NCBI GenBank assembly: GCA_043788745.1
Contig: JAYVTO010000236.1
Location: 1-30,536, forward strand
DNA from: JBBQWZ01 sp043788745
GTDB lineage: Bacteria; Acidobacteriota; Terriglobia; Bryobacterales; Bryobacteraceae
DNA: 30,536 bases
Direction of reading: 5' to 3'
A program made the position numbers and the translations under genes. Positions 17,001 to 24,123 of this stretch are shown here, piece by piece (within the stretch, counting starts at the first letter, position 1; every line of letters starts with the position of its first letter). The notes under the pieces were generated by a model that had not been told where the DNA came from, ran no database searches, and saw only the letters and a list, made by a program, of their open reading frames with translations.

Positions 17001-17103
17001 GGTTTGGTCCGAGGTTACGCCAGCGCAGCGCGCCGAAATCCAGCGGCGCGGCGTAGAGTGGCAGGCAACAGGCCAGCAAGAGCAGCGTGCGGGGTGTATT
17101 CAT
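14034..17103 (-). pseudogene. Exported BNR/Vps10-like propeller protein, broken by one frameshift and two in-frame TAG codons
   Basis: The reconstructed protein is about 1,020 residues, normal for this BNR/Vps10 sortilin-like family. It starts at 17103 with a signal peptide (MNTPRTLLLLACCLPLYA), then ALRWRNLGPNRGGRTQAV and repeated Asp boxes (SADGGMTW, SEDGGKTW, STDGGKTF, TTDGGSTW). A single-base shift in a C-rich run near 16366-16376 moves the frame. A TAG at 15453-15455 interrupts KDQNG*EIYGTIFTIAPS. A second TAG at 14205-14207 interrupts LALLQQ*VDTGNSRPTDQD, and the frame then ends naturally with TAA at 14034. Both pieces after the frameshift are in one frame and keep family-like sequence, so decay is recent. 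TAG ends several other genes here (metalloprotease, NHL, TonB, S9), so amber recoding is unlikely. It follows the GNAT gene by 21 bp. Confidence 0.85.
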
Positions 17104-17124
17104 AAGACGCCAGGAAAGGCACTT

Positions 17125-17586
17125 TCAGCACGATTCGGGAAGAGCACCTCCATCCAACTTCTTGGTCATGTACCAATGATCGATGGCGCCGAACAGTGTC
17201 TTTGATTTGCCGGATAGGCTGTACCCGTGTTTGCGATAAAACGGGATCGCCGTTTCGCGTGCGTTGAGCACGATCTGCCGGAGGCCAGCCGCACGGGCGC
17301 ACGCTTCCAACTCCCGCAACATCGCTCCTCCAACGCCTCGGCCCGCAGTTTGCGTTTCCACGGCCATATATCGAATCTGCCCCTCGAACGGCGAGTTGAA
17401 ATGAAGCCGTCCAGCGCCTACCAGTACATCCCCGTCCCATGCCATAACATGGACGGCAGCATCTTCGTGCTCGTCGCGCGCGGTCTCCTTCGATTGCGTC
17501 CAGGGTTCACGCAAAATTCGCCAGCGCAAGTCGTAATAGCTCGCGAAGTCCGCGGCCGTGCGCGGTTTGCAAATGACCAACTCCAT
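17125..17586 (-). CDS. GNAT-family N-acetyltransferase
   Basis: 153 residues. The start is the ATG at 17586 (MELVICKPRTAADFASYY), which fits the family's beginning; the frame is open to 17706, but that part overlaps the threonine synthase-like gene and has no family pattern. The acetyl-CoA pyrophosphate loop is the QTAGRGVGGAML at 79-90 (Q/RxxGxG/A), preceded by the beta4 strand GQIRYMAVE. The C-terminal helix-strand has IPFYRKHGY at 114-122. Together these give a full, single GNAT domain of normal length that transfers an acetyl group from acetyl-CoA to an amine. The family resembles the YitH/ElaA type of small acetyltransferase; the acceptor cannot be read. No Shine-Dalgarno site precedes the ATG, but TATATTTACTAT lies directly upstream. 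It lies 55 bp after the threonine synthase-like gene on the same strand. Confidence 0.85.
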   Translation of the reverse strand: MELVICKPRTAADFASYYDLRWRILREPWTQSKETARDEHEDAAVHVMAWDGDVLVGAGRLHFNSPFEGQIRYMAVETQTAGRGVGGAMLRELEACARAAGLRQIVLNARETAIPFYRKHGYSLSGKSKTLFGAIDHWYMTKKLDGGALPESC

Positions 17587-17641
17587 GGATAGTAAATATA
17601 CGCTACTGCCGCGGCGAAAGGCGCCCTGTCCTCCGTGTATT

Positions 17642-18781
17642 TTATGACAGAGTGACGGCGACGAGCGTTTGCCGTTCCACGATCTTGTCGGTTGCCTTGA
17701 GGCCACTCCCGGTCAACATCACCAAAACGCGAGCATCCGCAGGCAGGACTGCCCGTTCCCAAAGCCGCATTAGGGCAGCCGGAGCAACCGCGGCAGTGGG
17801 CTCTACATACAACCCGCGTGAGCCCATGGTTTGCATGGCCGCCCAGATGTCTTCTTCTTCCACCACGCAAACCATGCCTCCGCTGTCGCGAATCGCCTGC
17901 AAGAGTAAGCGCCCCCGAACCGGCTTGGCGACCGAAATTCCCTCGGCGGCCGTCGGCAGTTTGTCGATCGCTGGAATGTCGTCGAGTTCCGCCGACCAAG
18001 CATGGTAAATGGGCGCACACGCCGCTGCCTGAGTCGCGATGAGCCGGGGCATGTGCGGGATGTATCCGGCATTCTTCATTTCTCGAAAACCAAGAAAAAC
18101 GCCGGCTAGTAGACCGCCACCGCCGGCCGGGACAACGACATAGTCCGGGGGATTCCAATTCGTCTGTTCAGCGATCTCGTACGCCGCGGTTTTCATCCCT
18201 GCCAGAAAATACGGACCCCAGTTGTGACTCGCGTAGAAGCGCGTTTTAGCCGCTGCCCTCGCCGCAGCCGTCGTATCTTCACGCGATCCATGAATCCGGA
18301 TCAGGCGCGCACCGTGTGCCTCGATCTGCGCGATCTTGCCCGCCGAAGCCGAAGCCGGAACATAAATGTCCGATTGGATTCCGGCCAGCGCGGTATATGC
18401 GGCAATCGACGCTCCGGCATTTCCGGAACTGTCCTCGATGATATGCCCGACGCCCCACTCCTTCAACTTGGCGACAAGCACCGCACTACCGCGGTCCTTG
18501 TAGGACCCCGAAGGACACAAGTAGTCCAACTTCAGCGACGCGGACTTCCCGTTGAGATTCGCCTCGACGATCGGCGTGAATCCCTCTCCGAGAGTCACGA
18601 TGGATGCGTCATGGTCGATGCCGAGGCTCTCCCGATAGCGCCACAGGCTCGGAACGCGCTTCTCGAGCGATTCCTTCCGCCACAGCGGCATGTCCTCCAG
18701 CAAGAGAGGCCCGCCGCATTCGCAGTTCCAGCGAGGTTCAGACGTGGAAACTCGTGCTCCGCACGATGAGCAAACCAGCAT
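17642..18781 (-). CDS. thrC: Threonine synthase-like PLP-dependent enzyme
   Basis: 379 residues, a fold-type II PLP enzyme. The N-terminus has a small zinc ribbon (CSSC at 4-7, CEC at 20-22) as in many threonine synthases. The PLP lysine is Lys95 in SGSYKDRGSA. DSSGNAGASIAAY (118-130) holds the substrate loop, PAGGGGLLAG (218-227) binds the phosphate, and the C-terminal TGSGLKATDK carries the Ser contacting the pyridine nitrogen. Threonine synthase converts O-phosphohomoserine to threonine; length and domain order fit. Closely related enzymes (diaminopropionate or threonine deaminases) share the fold, but the zinc ribbon plus SYKDRG favours threonine synthase or a paralogue. No homoserine kinase or dehydrogenase gene is near, so it is not in a thr operon here. 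It follows the LysR gene by 67 bp on the same strand. Confidence 0.8.
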   Translation of the reverse strand: MLVCSSCGARVSTSEPRWNCECGGPLLLEDMPLWRKESLEKRVPSLWRYRESLGIDHDASIVTLGEGFTPIVEANLNGKSASLKLDYLCPSGSYKDRGSAVLVAKLKEWGVGHIIEDSSGNAGASIAAYTALAGIQSDIYVPASASAGKIAQIEAHGARLIRIHGSREDTTAAARAAAKTRFYASHNWGPYFLAGMKTAAYEIAEQTNWNPPDYVVVPAGGGGLLAGVFLGFREMKNAGYIPHMPRLIATQAAACAPIYHAWSAELDDIPAIDKLPTAAEGISVAKPVRGRLLLQAIRDSGGMVCVVEEEDIWAAMQTMGSRGLYVEPTAAVAPAALMRLWERAVLPADARVLVMLTGSGLKATDKIVERQTLVAVTLS

Positions 18782-18848
18782 TGGGGTGTCCGTTCGATCT
18801 AATGGCTGCCATTATGCCGGTTGCCGTATGCGCCGGGCAAATACACAA

Positions 18849-19784
18849 TCATGAGGCTCCGTTATCGGTTTTCTCAATGACGCCAATCGCCTTCGCCTTG
18901 AAATGCGCTTTCAGCAAATCAATCATGGCGACGGCCGGCGCACGCAAGGGGCGGGGCTTGGGGTACACGATCGCAAGCGTACGGACAAGATCGCGTCGCG
19001 GGATGGCGTGGGTTCGCAGGCCGGAATCGTACCGCCCGCCCTGGAATGCGCTCTCGGGCAGAATGGATACGCCCAGACCTCGCGACACCATTGCTTTGAT
19101 CGCTTCGGTATCCGCGAGCTCGATCGCGACGCGGGGCGTAATGCGCTCACGAAACAGGAATCGGTCGATCAGCTTCCGTGTATTCTGACCGGGGCGAAAA
19201 AGGATGAACCGTTCCGCAGCCAGATCGCTTGCCCTAAGGGTCTTCTTCCGCGCCGACGGATAACGGGCGGGCAAAACAAACACGAAGGACTCTTCACACA
19301 GCACGATCCGATCGAGTCCGACCGAATTGAGCGGCGGAACGACCAGTGCGAGGTCCAACGCGCCGGACCACATCTGCGCGGCAACGTCTTGAATCGCCCC
19401 GCCGGTGATCCCGAGTTCCACGTTCGGATATCGCAGCGAGTATTCTGCCAGAATGTCGGGAAGTTGGTAGAGTAGCGTTGTAGAAGCACAGCCAAAAGAC
19501 AATTTGCCGCGGTACGGATCGTTGACCGTGCGCGCCGCTGTTTCGGCGTCATCGAGCATTTGGAAGACTTGGCGTCCGTGCTCGAATAGGTTTTCTCCGG
19601 CAGCGGTCATGGATACAGTGCGGCGGTTTCTATTGAACAGCCGAACGCCCAAGGACGTTTCCAGTTCGCGAATATGCTGGCTGACGGTGGACTGCGAAAT
19701 AAAGAGGGCGTGACTTGCTCGCGTGAAGCTATTGGTCTCGGCTACCGCCCGGAATACTTCCAGTTGGCGAAAGTTGATCGACAT
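18849..19784 (-). CDS. LysR-family transcriptional regulator
   Basis: 311 residues from the ATG at 19784, which has GAGGT four bases upstream; an in-frame start 51 bp earlier would add non-family residues. The N-terminal winged helix-turn-helix is classic (FRQLEVFRAVAETNSFTRAS, then LFISQSTVSQHIRELE at 28-43, LGVRLFNRNRR at 45-55). Residues ~88-290 are the LysR substrate-binding domain (LSFGCASTTLLYQLPDIL, then VELGITGG and SRGLGVSILPESA). It is divergent from the PepSY-type gene with 92 bp between starts, the standard arrangement for a LysR regulator controlling its neighbour and itself. The effector is unknown; the binding pocket is not readable. The threonine synthase-like gene follows on the same strand and may be co-transcribed. 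Confidence 0.88.
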   Translation of the reverse strand: MSINFRQLEVFRAVAETNSFTRASHALFISQSTVSQHIRELETSLGVRLFNRNRRTVSMTAAGENLFEHGRQVFQMLDDAETAARTVNDPYRGKLSFGCASTTLLYQLPDILAEYSLRYPNVELGITGGAIQDVAAQMWSGALDLALVVPPLNSVGLDRIVLCEESFVFVLPARYPSARKKTLRASDLAAERFILFRPGQNTRKLIDRFLFRERITPRVAIELADTEAIKAMVSRGLGVSILPESAFQGGRYDSGLRTHAIPRRDLVRTLAIVYPKPRPLRAPAVAMIDLLKAHFKAKAIGVIEKTDNGAS

Positions 19785-19840
19785 CGCACCTCTTAGTATC
19801 TTATAGCCCCTACCGATCAGTCCAACTTGTTTCAATCGAT

Positions 19841-19869
19841 TTGACAGGATGCGGTGCGCCGTTTAGGAT
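19841..19869 (+). promoter_or_regulatory. Sigma-70-type promoter of the PepSY gene, leaderless
   Basis: Perfect -35 TTGACA at 19841-19846, a 17-bp spacer and -10 TAGGAT at 19864-19869 (4 of 6 consensus). The expected transcription start, about 7 nt after the -10, falls at 19876-19877, on the GTG start of the PepSY gene, so the message would have almost no 5' leader. The TTG inside this -35 box at 19841 would otherwise be read as the gene's start. A LysR operator (T-N11-A) may overlap. Confidence 0.6.
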
Positions 19870-19876
19870 TGGCGAT

Positions 19877-20959
19877 GTGCGCAAGCTGATCTTTAACCTC
19901 CACTTGTACACGGCCCTCGTGGCCGGGCTGTTTGTCGTTGTCCTTGGCGTGACAGGCAGCATTATCGCGTTTGAAGGCGAGTTGGACCGGATGTGGAATC
20001 CAACACTCTTCAGGGTCCAAACCGGACCACGGAGACAGCCCCTGCTCGGAATGCTGGACACGTTGCGGGCGAAGTTTCCCGGCCAGAAATTCGGGGGATT
20101 GCACACGGGATCTGAGCCCGACGAGGCGTACTACGGGAACATCAAGGGCGGGCAAGTATTCATGAATCCGTACACGGGCGAGATCATTGGCACGCGGAGC
20201 ACGCCCACGACGCTGCAAAACATTCACCAATTGCACCTGAGGCTGCTACTGGGACCGACCGGCAAGACTGCTGTGAACATCGTATCGCTGATCCTGGTCT
20301 GGCTCGTGCTTTCGGGTTTTTATCTCTGGTGGCCATTGAAAAGGGCCTCCATCCGATTCGGGAATTTTCGGCGCGTCGTGTTTGACGCCCACAACGCGGT
20401 GGGTATTTTTTCGGCAGTGTTCCTGCTGACTGCGGGGATCAGCGGCAGTGTGATTCATTGGGATGATGAGATTGGTCCGTACTTGAACGAGCGGGCGAAT
20501 AGGAAGGCTCCGGTCCGGATGGTGCCCTCGACGCCGATACCGGATGCGAAGCAGATCTCCGGCGAGGAAGCGGCGCGCGCCGCGCTGGACGCTTTGCCCG
20601 GAACCGCGTTGATCTCGGTCAACACCCCGAACGGGCCGAAGGGGTCGTACTACGTCCCTGTGCATTTTCCGGAAGACTTGACCCCCGGAGGGCGAAGTTG
20701 GGTGGTCGTGGATTCCTACAGCGCGAAACCGCTGTTCATCCAGAATTCGCGCACGGCCGCTCCTGGCACTCGACTGATTAACCAGAACCGAGCGATTCAT
20801 ACGGGGGATATCTTTGGCTATCCGACCAAGATTCTGTTGTCGCTCGCCTGTATGATGCTGATCATCCAGTCGATCAGCGGTTACTACCTGTGGTGGAAGA
20901 GGTCGCGCTTAAAGTCGCAATCTTCCTCCCAGGAGACTGCGGAAGAGATGCTCGCCTAA
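19877..20959 (+). CDS. PepSY-associated TM (PiuB-like) membrane protein
   Basis: 360 residues from the GTG at 19877. A TTG at 19841 is in frame but lies in a promoter -35 box, so the GTG is preferred. It has four membrane spans at about 12-33 (ALVAGLFVVVLGVTGSIIAF), 131-152 (VNIVSLILVWLVLSGFYLWW), 174-195 and 316-340. The extracytoplasmic loops carry PepSY-type regions (FPGQKFGGLHTGSEPDEAYY; then ISGEEAARAALDALPGTALI). Conserved histidines sit at the membrane edges: His9, HQLH at 117-120, His172 and His308, as in the PepSY_TM family of iron-uptake-associated proteins, where they may bind haem or metal. Length is normal. It probably acts in the inner membrane, in siderophore or iron handling by family association. 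It is divergent from the LysR gene. Its stop is 3 bp from that of the convergent S9 peptidase gene. Confidence 0.82.
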   Translation: MRKLIFNLHLYTALVAGLFVVVLGVTGSIIAFEGELDRMWNPTLFRVQTGPRRQPLLGMLDTLRAKFPGQKFGGLHTGSEPDEAYYGNIKGGQVFMNPYTGEIIGTRSTPTTLQNIHQLHLRLLLGPTGKTAVNIVSLILVWLVLSGFYLWWPLKRASIRFGNFRRVVFDAHNAVGIFSAVFLLTAGISGSVIHWDDEIGPYLNERANRKAPVRMVPSTPIPDAKQISGEEAARAALDALPGTALISVNTPNGPKGSYYVPVHFPEDLTPGGRSWVVVDSYSAKPLFIQNSRTAAPGTRLINQNRAIHTGDIFGYPTKILLSLACMMLIIQSISGYYLWWKRSRLKSQSSSQETAEEMLA

Positions 20960-20962
20960 CGC

Positions 20963-22978
20963 CTATTCGGCATTTGGTTTTCCTGCGCCAGCCCGGCCTT
21001 CCACCCATCGCTCGAACCAATAGCTCTGCCACCTCAGAAGGTCCACGGCGTGGCGCGGTTCGGCGCGCAGGCCGTGTCCCTCGCGCGGCAGCACGATCAG
21101 CACGGATGGCACTTTGAAGTGCTGTAAGGCGCGAAAGAACTCTTCGCCCTGCGACAGGGGAACTCGCTGGTCCTGCTCCCCGTGGAGGATCATCGTCGGC
21201 GTTTTGGCATTCTTCACGTATCGCAGCGGCGACGACGTGAGGTACAACTCGAAATCGTCAAACAGATCGGGACCGAAGTCGCGGACGTGCCCATAGAAGC
21301 CATCTCGAATACCTTCGACGCTGATGAAGTCCGAAATGCCTGCGAGCGAACAGGCGGCTTTGAAGCGGTCCGTGTGGCCGACGATCCAATTGGTCATGAA
21401 GCCCCCGTAACTGTGGCCCGTCACGCCAAGGCGCGCGCCGTCAATCCAGGAATAACGGGCCATCGCGGCGTCCACGCCCGCCATGATGTCTTCGTACGCC
21501 TTTCCACCCCATTCCTTAAATACCGCCCGTTGGAACGCTTCGCCGTATCCGGAGGAGCCACGAGGATTGATCCCTAGCACTCCCCATCCGCGTGCGGCGA
21601 ACGCTTGGGTCTCATAGTTCCACTGGTATCCCCACATTCCGTTGGGGCCACCGTGAATCATCACGATCATGGGATAGGTTTCTCCTGCCTGCCAGCCTGC
21701 GGGCTTAGTGAGAAAGGCCTCGATCGGAAGTCCGCTTGCGCCCGCATAGGTGAAGGATTCGATGGGTTGAAGGTCGACCTCCGCGAGGAGAGCATGGTTG
21801 AGGCTCGCAATCGGCCGCACGGTCGCTGTGAGAAGATCCATCGTCGCAACATATGCGGGGTGCGTATCATCCGTCGCGGTGAAGGCGATCACCCCGGAGT
21901 GTTCGTGTAAATGCATCTGTCGCACGTACCAACGATTGGTCAACGCCGTACTCTTTCCGGTCGAAAGCTCCAACCGAAAAACAGGGTGGGCGCCGCGAAC
22001 CGCGGCGGTATAGAGCAATTCCCGGTCGCCAGCCCACTCTACTTCCGTCGCATACGTGACGTCCTTGGCGGCCAACCTTGCCTTCCCACCCGCAACTGGC
22101 GCGGTCCAGATCTTCGGAATGGAGGCCTCATCCGTCGCGCCAACAAACGCAAGCCGCCTGCCATCCGGCGCCCAGCGTGGCGACCGGATCGCAATTTCGA
22201 TCTCCGAAACGCGCATACTCGCTCCGCCTTCCGCGGAAATGACAAATAATCCAGCACCACTTAAGAAATTGCTATCGGAGCGTTGGGACACGTAGGCAAT
22301 ACGCTTGCCGTCCGGCGACCACCGCGGCTCGGATTCATTCTGTTCGGCGGCGTTGGTGATTTGCTTCGCATTGCCCGTCGATGCGTCAACCACAAACAAG
22401 TGGGCGCGGCGGTCGTCCAGGAATCCCTGCCCATCCAACTTGTACGCTGAGTGGACGTACTCCTTAAGATCGCTCAGTTCCTTCCCCGGCGGCGTGGAGT
22501 CACTGATGCCAATCCGACTTACGCAAACGATGCGAGCGCCGTCGGGCGACCATTGAAAGTCAGTCACGCCATTCTTCAATTCCGTCATGCGGCGTGCTTC
22601 TCCGCCGGCTAAAGAGAGCGTGTAGACTTGCTGCCGTTGCGCGGTTCCGGACTCGGGATTTCGACGACCAGAGAGAAACGCGAGCGCCTTGCCGTCCGGG
22701 CTCCAGCGTGGAGCATTCGCGCCTTCGCCGCGCGTGAATTGCCACGCGGGCCGCGATCCGTCGGCAGGCGCCATCCAGATTTCCTCGTGTCTGCGATTCT
22801 GCTGTCGCTCGATCGTGCCTATCGTGAAGGCTACCAGCGTGCCATCCGGCGAGATCCGCGCGTCCTTCGCGGCCTCTAGGGCGTAGTAGTCGTCGGGAAC
22901 GAACGGGCGTTTCTCCGTGGGTGCTCCGTTGAGCAGTGCACTCGCAAAAAGAAAGGTGAATACGATTACGCGTCGCAT
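20963..22978 (-). CDS. Exported S9-family prolyl oligopeptidase (acylaminoacyl-peptidase type)
   Basis: 671 residues from the ATG at 22978, chosen for GGAG five bases upstream and a signal peptide (RRVIVFTFLFASALLNGA). The frame is open to 23269, but that is the coding region of the previous gene. Residues ~35-390 are a WD40-like beta-propeller of repeated xWSPDGxxxAF blades (RWSPDGKALAF, QWSPDGARIV, RWSPDGKRIAYV, RWAPDGRRLAFV). Residues ~405-660 are the alpha/beta hydrolase domain, with IHGGPNGMWGY for the oxyanion region, Ser523 in GHSYGGF, Asp603 in HGEQDQRVP and His635 in REGHGL. All three catalytic residues are present. It should cleave short peptides in the periplasm or outside. It shares a 13-bp overlap with the upstream YVTN gene, so the two are probably coupled, and both follow the TonB receptor. 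Confidence 0.9.
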   Translation of the reverse strand: MRRVIVFTFLFASALLNGAPTEKRPFVPDDYYALEAAKDARISPDGTLVAFTIGTIERQQNRRHEEIWMAPADGSRPAWQFTRGEGANAPRWSPDGKALAFLSGRRNPESGTAQRQQVYTLSLAGGEARRMTELKNGVTDFQWSPDGARIVCVSRIGISDSTPPGKELSDLKEYVHSAYKLDGQGFLDDRRAHLFVVDASTGNAKQITNAAEQNESEPRWSPDGKRIAYVSQRSDSNFLSGAGLFVISAEGGASMRVSEIEIAIRSPRWAPDGRRLAFVGATDEASIPKIWTAPVAGGKARLAAKDVTYATEVEWAGDRELLYTAAVRGAHPVFRLELSTGKSTALTNRWYVRQMHLHEHSGVIAFTATDDTHPAYVATMDLLTATVRPIASLNHALLAEVDLQPIESFTYAGASGLPIEAFLTKPAGWQAGETYPMIVMIHGGPNGMWGYQWNYETQAFAARGWGVLGINPRGSSGYGEAFQRAVFKEWGGKAYEDIMAGVDAAMARYSWIDGARLGVTGHSYGGFMTNWIVGHTDRFKAACSLAGISDFISVEGIRDGFYGHVRDFGPDLFDDFELYLTSSPLRYVKNAKTPTMILHGEQDQRVPLSQGEEFFRALQHFKVPSVLIVLPREGHGLRAEPRHAVDLLRWQSYWFERWVEGRAGAGKPNAE

Positions 22979-24099
22979 ACAATCTCCATACTTGGAAAGC
23001 TTCGAATCGAGTAACAACCCAGATGATCCCATCGCGGCGATCCCCTTGCAGTCGCACTTGATCCGTCGGCGTCCGCTGCGGATCTCGCGCAAACGGCAAC
23101 GGACAGCACAAGTCCATGAACGGCGATCCCCATCGGAGTCTTTCCGGTGGCGATCGTAAACCCAACTCGCATCAGTCGCAGGTCGAAGATCGAGATTGTG
23201 TTGTCTGTCGCATTCGCGATGTAGAAACAATCGCCTGCCGCGCTCAGTACCATGCCCCACGCGCCGCATCCAATGAGTACGGTGGCTTCGAGCCGGCCGT
23301 ATTCTTTGTTCGCCCGCAGATCGAGCATCGACAGGACGTTATCAAATCGCCCGATGACGAAAAGAAAGTGCTTCTCGGGACTTGCGCCCAGACGCTGCGG
23401 CGAGCGCGGAACGCCGACCACGAATTCCGGTTCGGTCTCTCCCAGCCGGACAAACTGCACGGTGTCGTCGCTGACGTTGCCGATTGCCAAGTGCTTGCCG
23501 TCTGGCGTGATGATCATCGATCGGTTATCGCGGCCCGCCTTGATCTTGTCGATCGCCAAACCCGTCTTTACTTGGACCACACTCACGAAGCGCTCTTCTC
23601 CATTACTGACATAGAGTCGCCTCCCGTCACGAGAAAAAACCAGGCGTCGCGGCTCGTGGCCAACTTTGATCTCATTCAGTTTTCGTCCGTCGGCGGTCGA
23701 GAACACAAACACCGATTCCGTGCCGGCGGCCGCGACATACAGTCTTGTTCCGTCGGCGCTGACGATGCAGCCATCCGGATTCTTCATCTCCGCGACGGTG
23801 ATGGTCGAATCCACGCTGAGCTTCTCCAGATCGAGCACCGTGACCGAAATATCTCCCCGATTGGAAACGTAGGCTCGACTTCCCGACGGCGAAATACAGA
23901 CTTCATTCGCACCCTCGCCGACCGGCAGGACTTTGCGCGGGCGCAGAATAGGCTCGCCATTAGCGAATACGCTGGCCGCCGAGTAAACCGTGGCGGTTGA
24001 ATCGCCGGAGTTCACCACAACCACTACCGAAGTCTGCGCGGCGGCGTACCAGCAACTCAGGAACGCGAGACAGAGCATGCCAACAGGTCGATTCTTCAT
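22966..24099 (-). CDS. Exported YVTN-type beta-propeller protein
   Basis: 377 residues from the ATG at 24099, 24 bp after the TonB receptor stop. Residues 1-22 are a signal peptide (KNRPVGMLCLAFLSCWYAAAQ). The rest is a seven-bladed YVTN propeller: SPSGSRAYVSNRGDISVTVLD, SADGTRLYVAAAGTESVFVF, SRDGRRLYVSNGEERFVSVV, TPDGKHLAIGNVSDDTVQF, SAAGDCFYIANATDNTISIF, closing with VGFTIATGKTPMGIAV. The last ~50 residues are Ser/Ala/Arg-rich and not propeller-like, perhaps a changed tail caused by an old frameshift. The stop lies within the start of the S9 peptidase gene. YVTN propellers of this kind are surface or periplasmic binding proteins. Its place between a receptor and a peptidase suggests it binds or presents the same substrate. 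Confidence 0.8.
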   Translation of the reverse strand: MKNRPVGMLCLAFLSCWYAAAQTSVVVVVNSGDSTATVYSAASVFANGEPILRPRKVLPVGEGANEVCISPSGSRAYVSNRGDISVTVLDLEKLSVDSTITVAEMKNPDGCIVSADGTRLYVAAAGTESVFVFSTADGRKLNEIKVGHEPRRLVFSRDGRRLYVSNGEERFVSVVQVKTGLAIDKIKAGRDNRSMIITPDGKHLAIGNVSDDTVQFVRLGETEPEFVVGVPRSPQRLGASPEKHFLFVIGRFDNVLSMLDLRANKEYGRLEATVLIGCGAWGMVLSAAGDCFYIANATDNTISIFDLRLMRVGFTIATGKTPMGIAVHGLVLSVAVCARSAADADGSSATARGSPRWDHLGCYSIRSFPSMEIVCDA

Positions 24100-24123
24100 T
24101 TGGAGTCCAGCCGATCGATCGAA

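Noticed and set aside
14034..17103. Amber recoding as the reason for two in-frame TAG codons
   Set aside because: TAG ends the metalloprotease, NHL, TonB and S9 genes normally, and a frameshift is also present, so gene decay or sequence error fits better.
19841..19876. TTG start for the PepSY protein at 19841
   Set aside because: The TTG is the first half of a perfect TTGACA box, and the extra 12 residues add nothing family-like.
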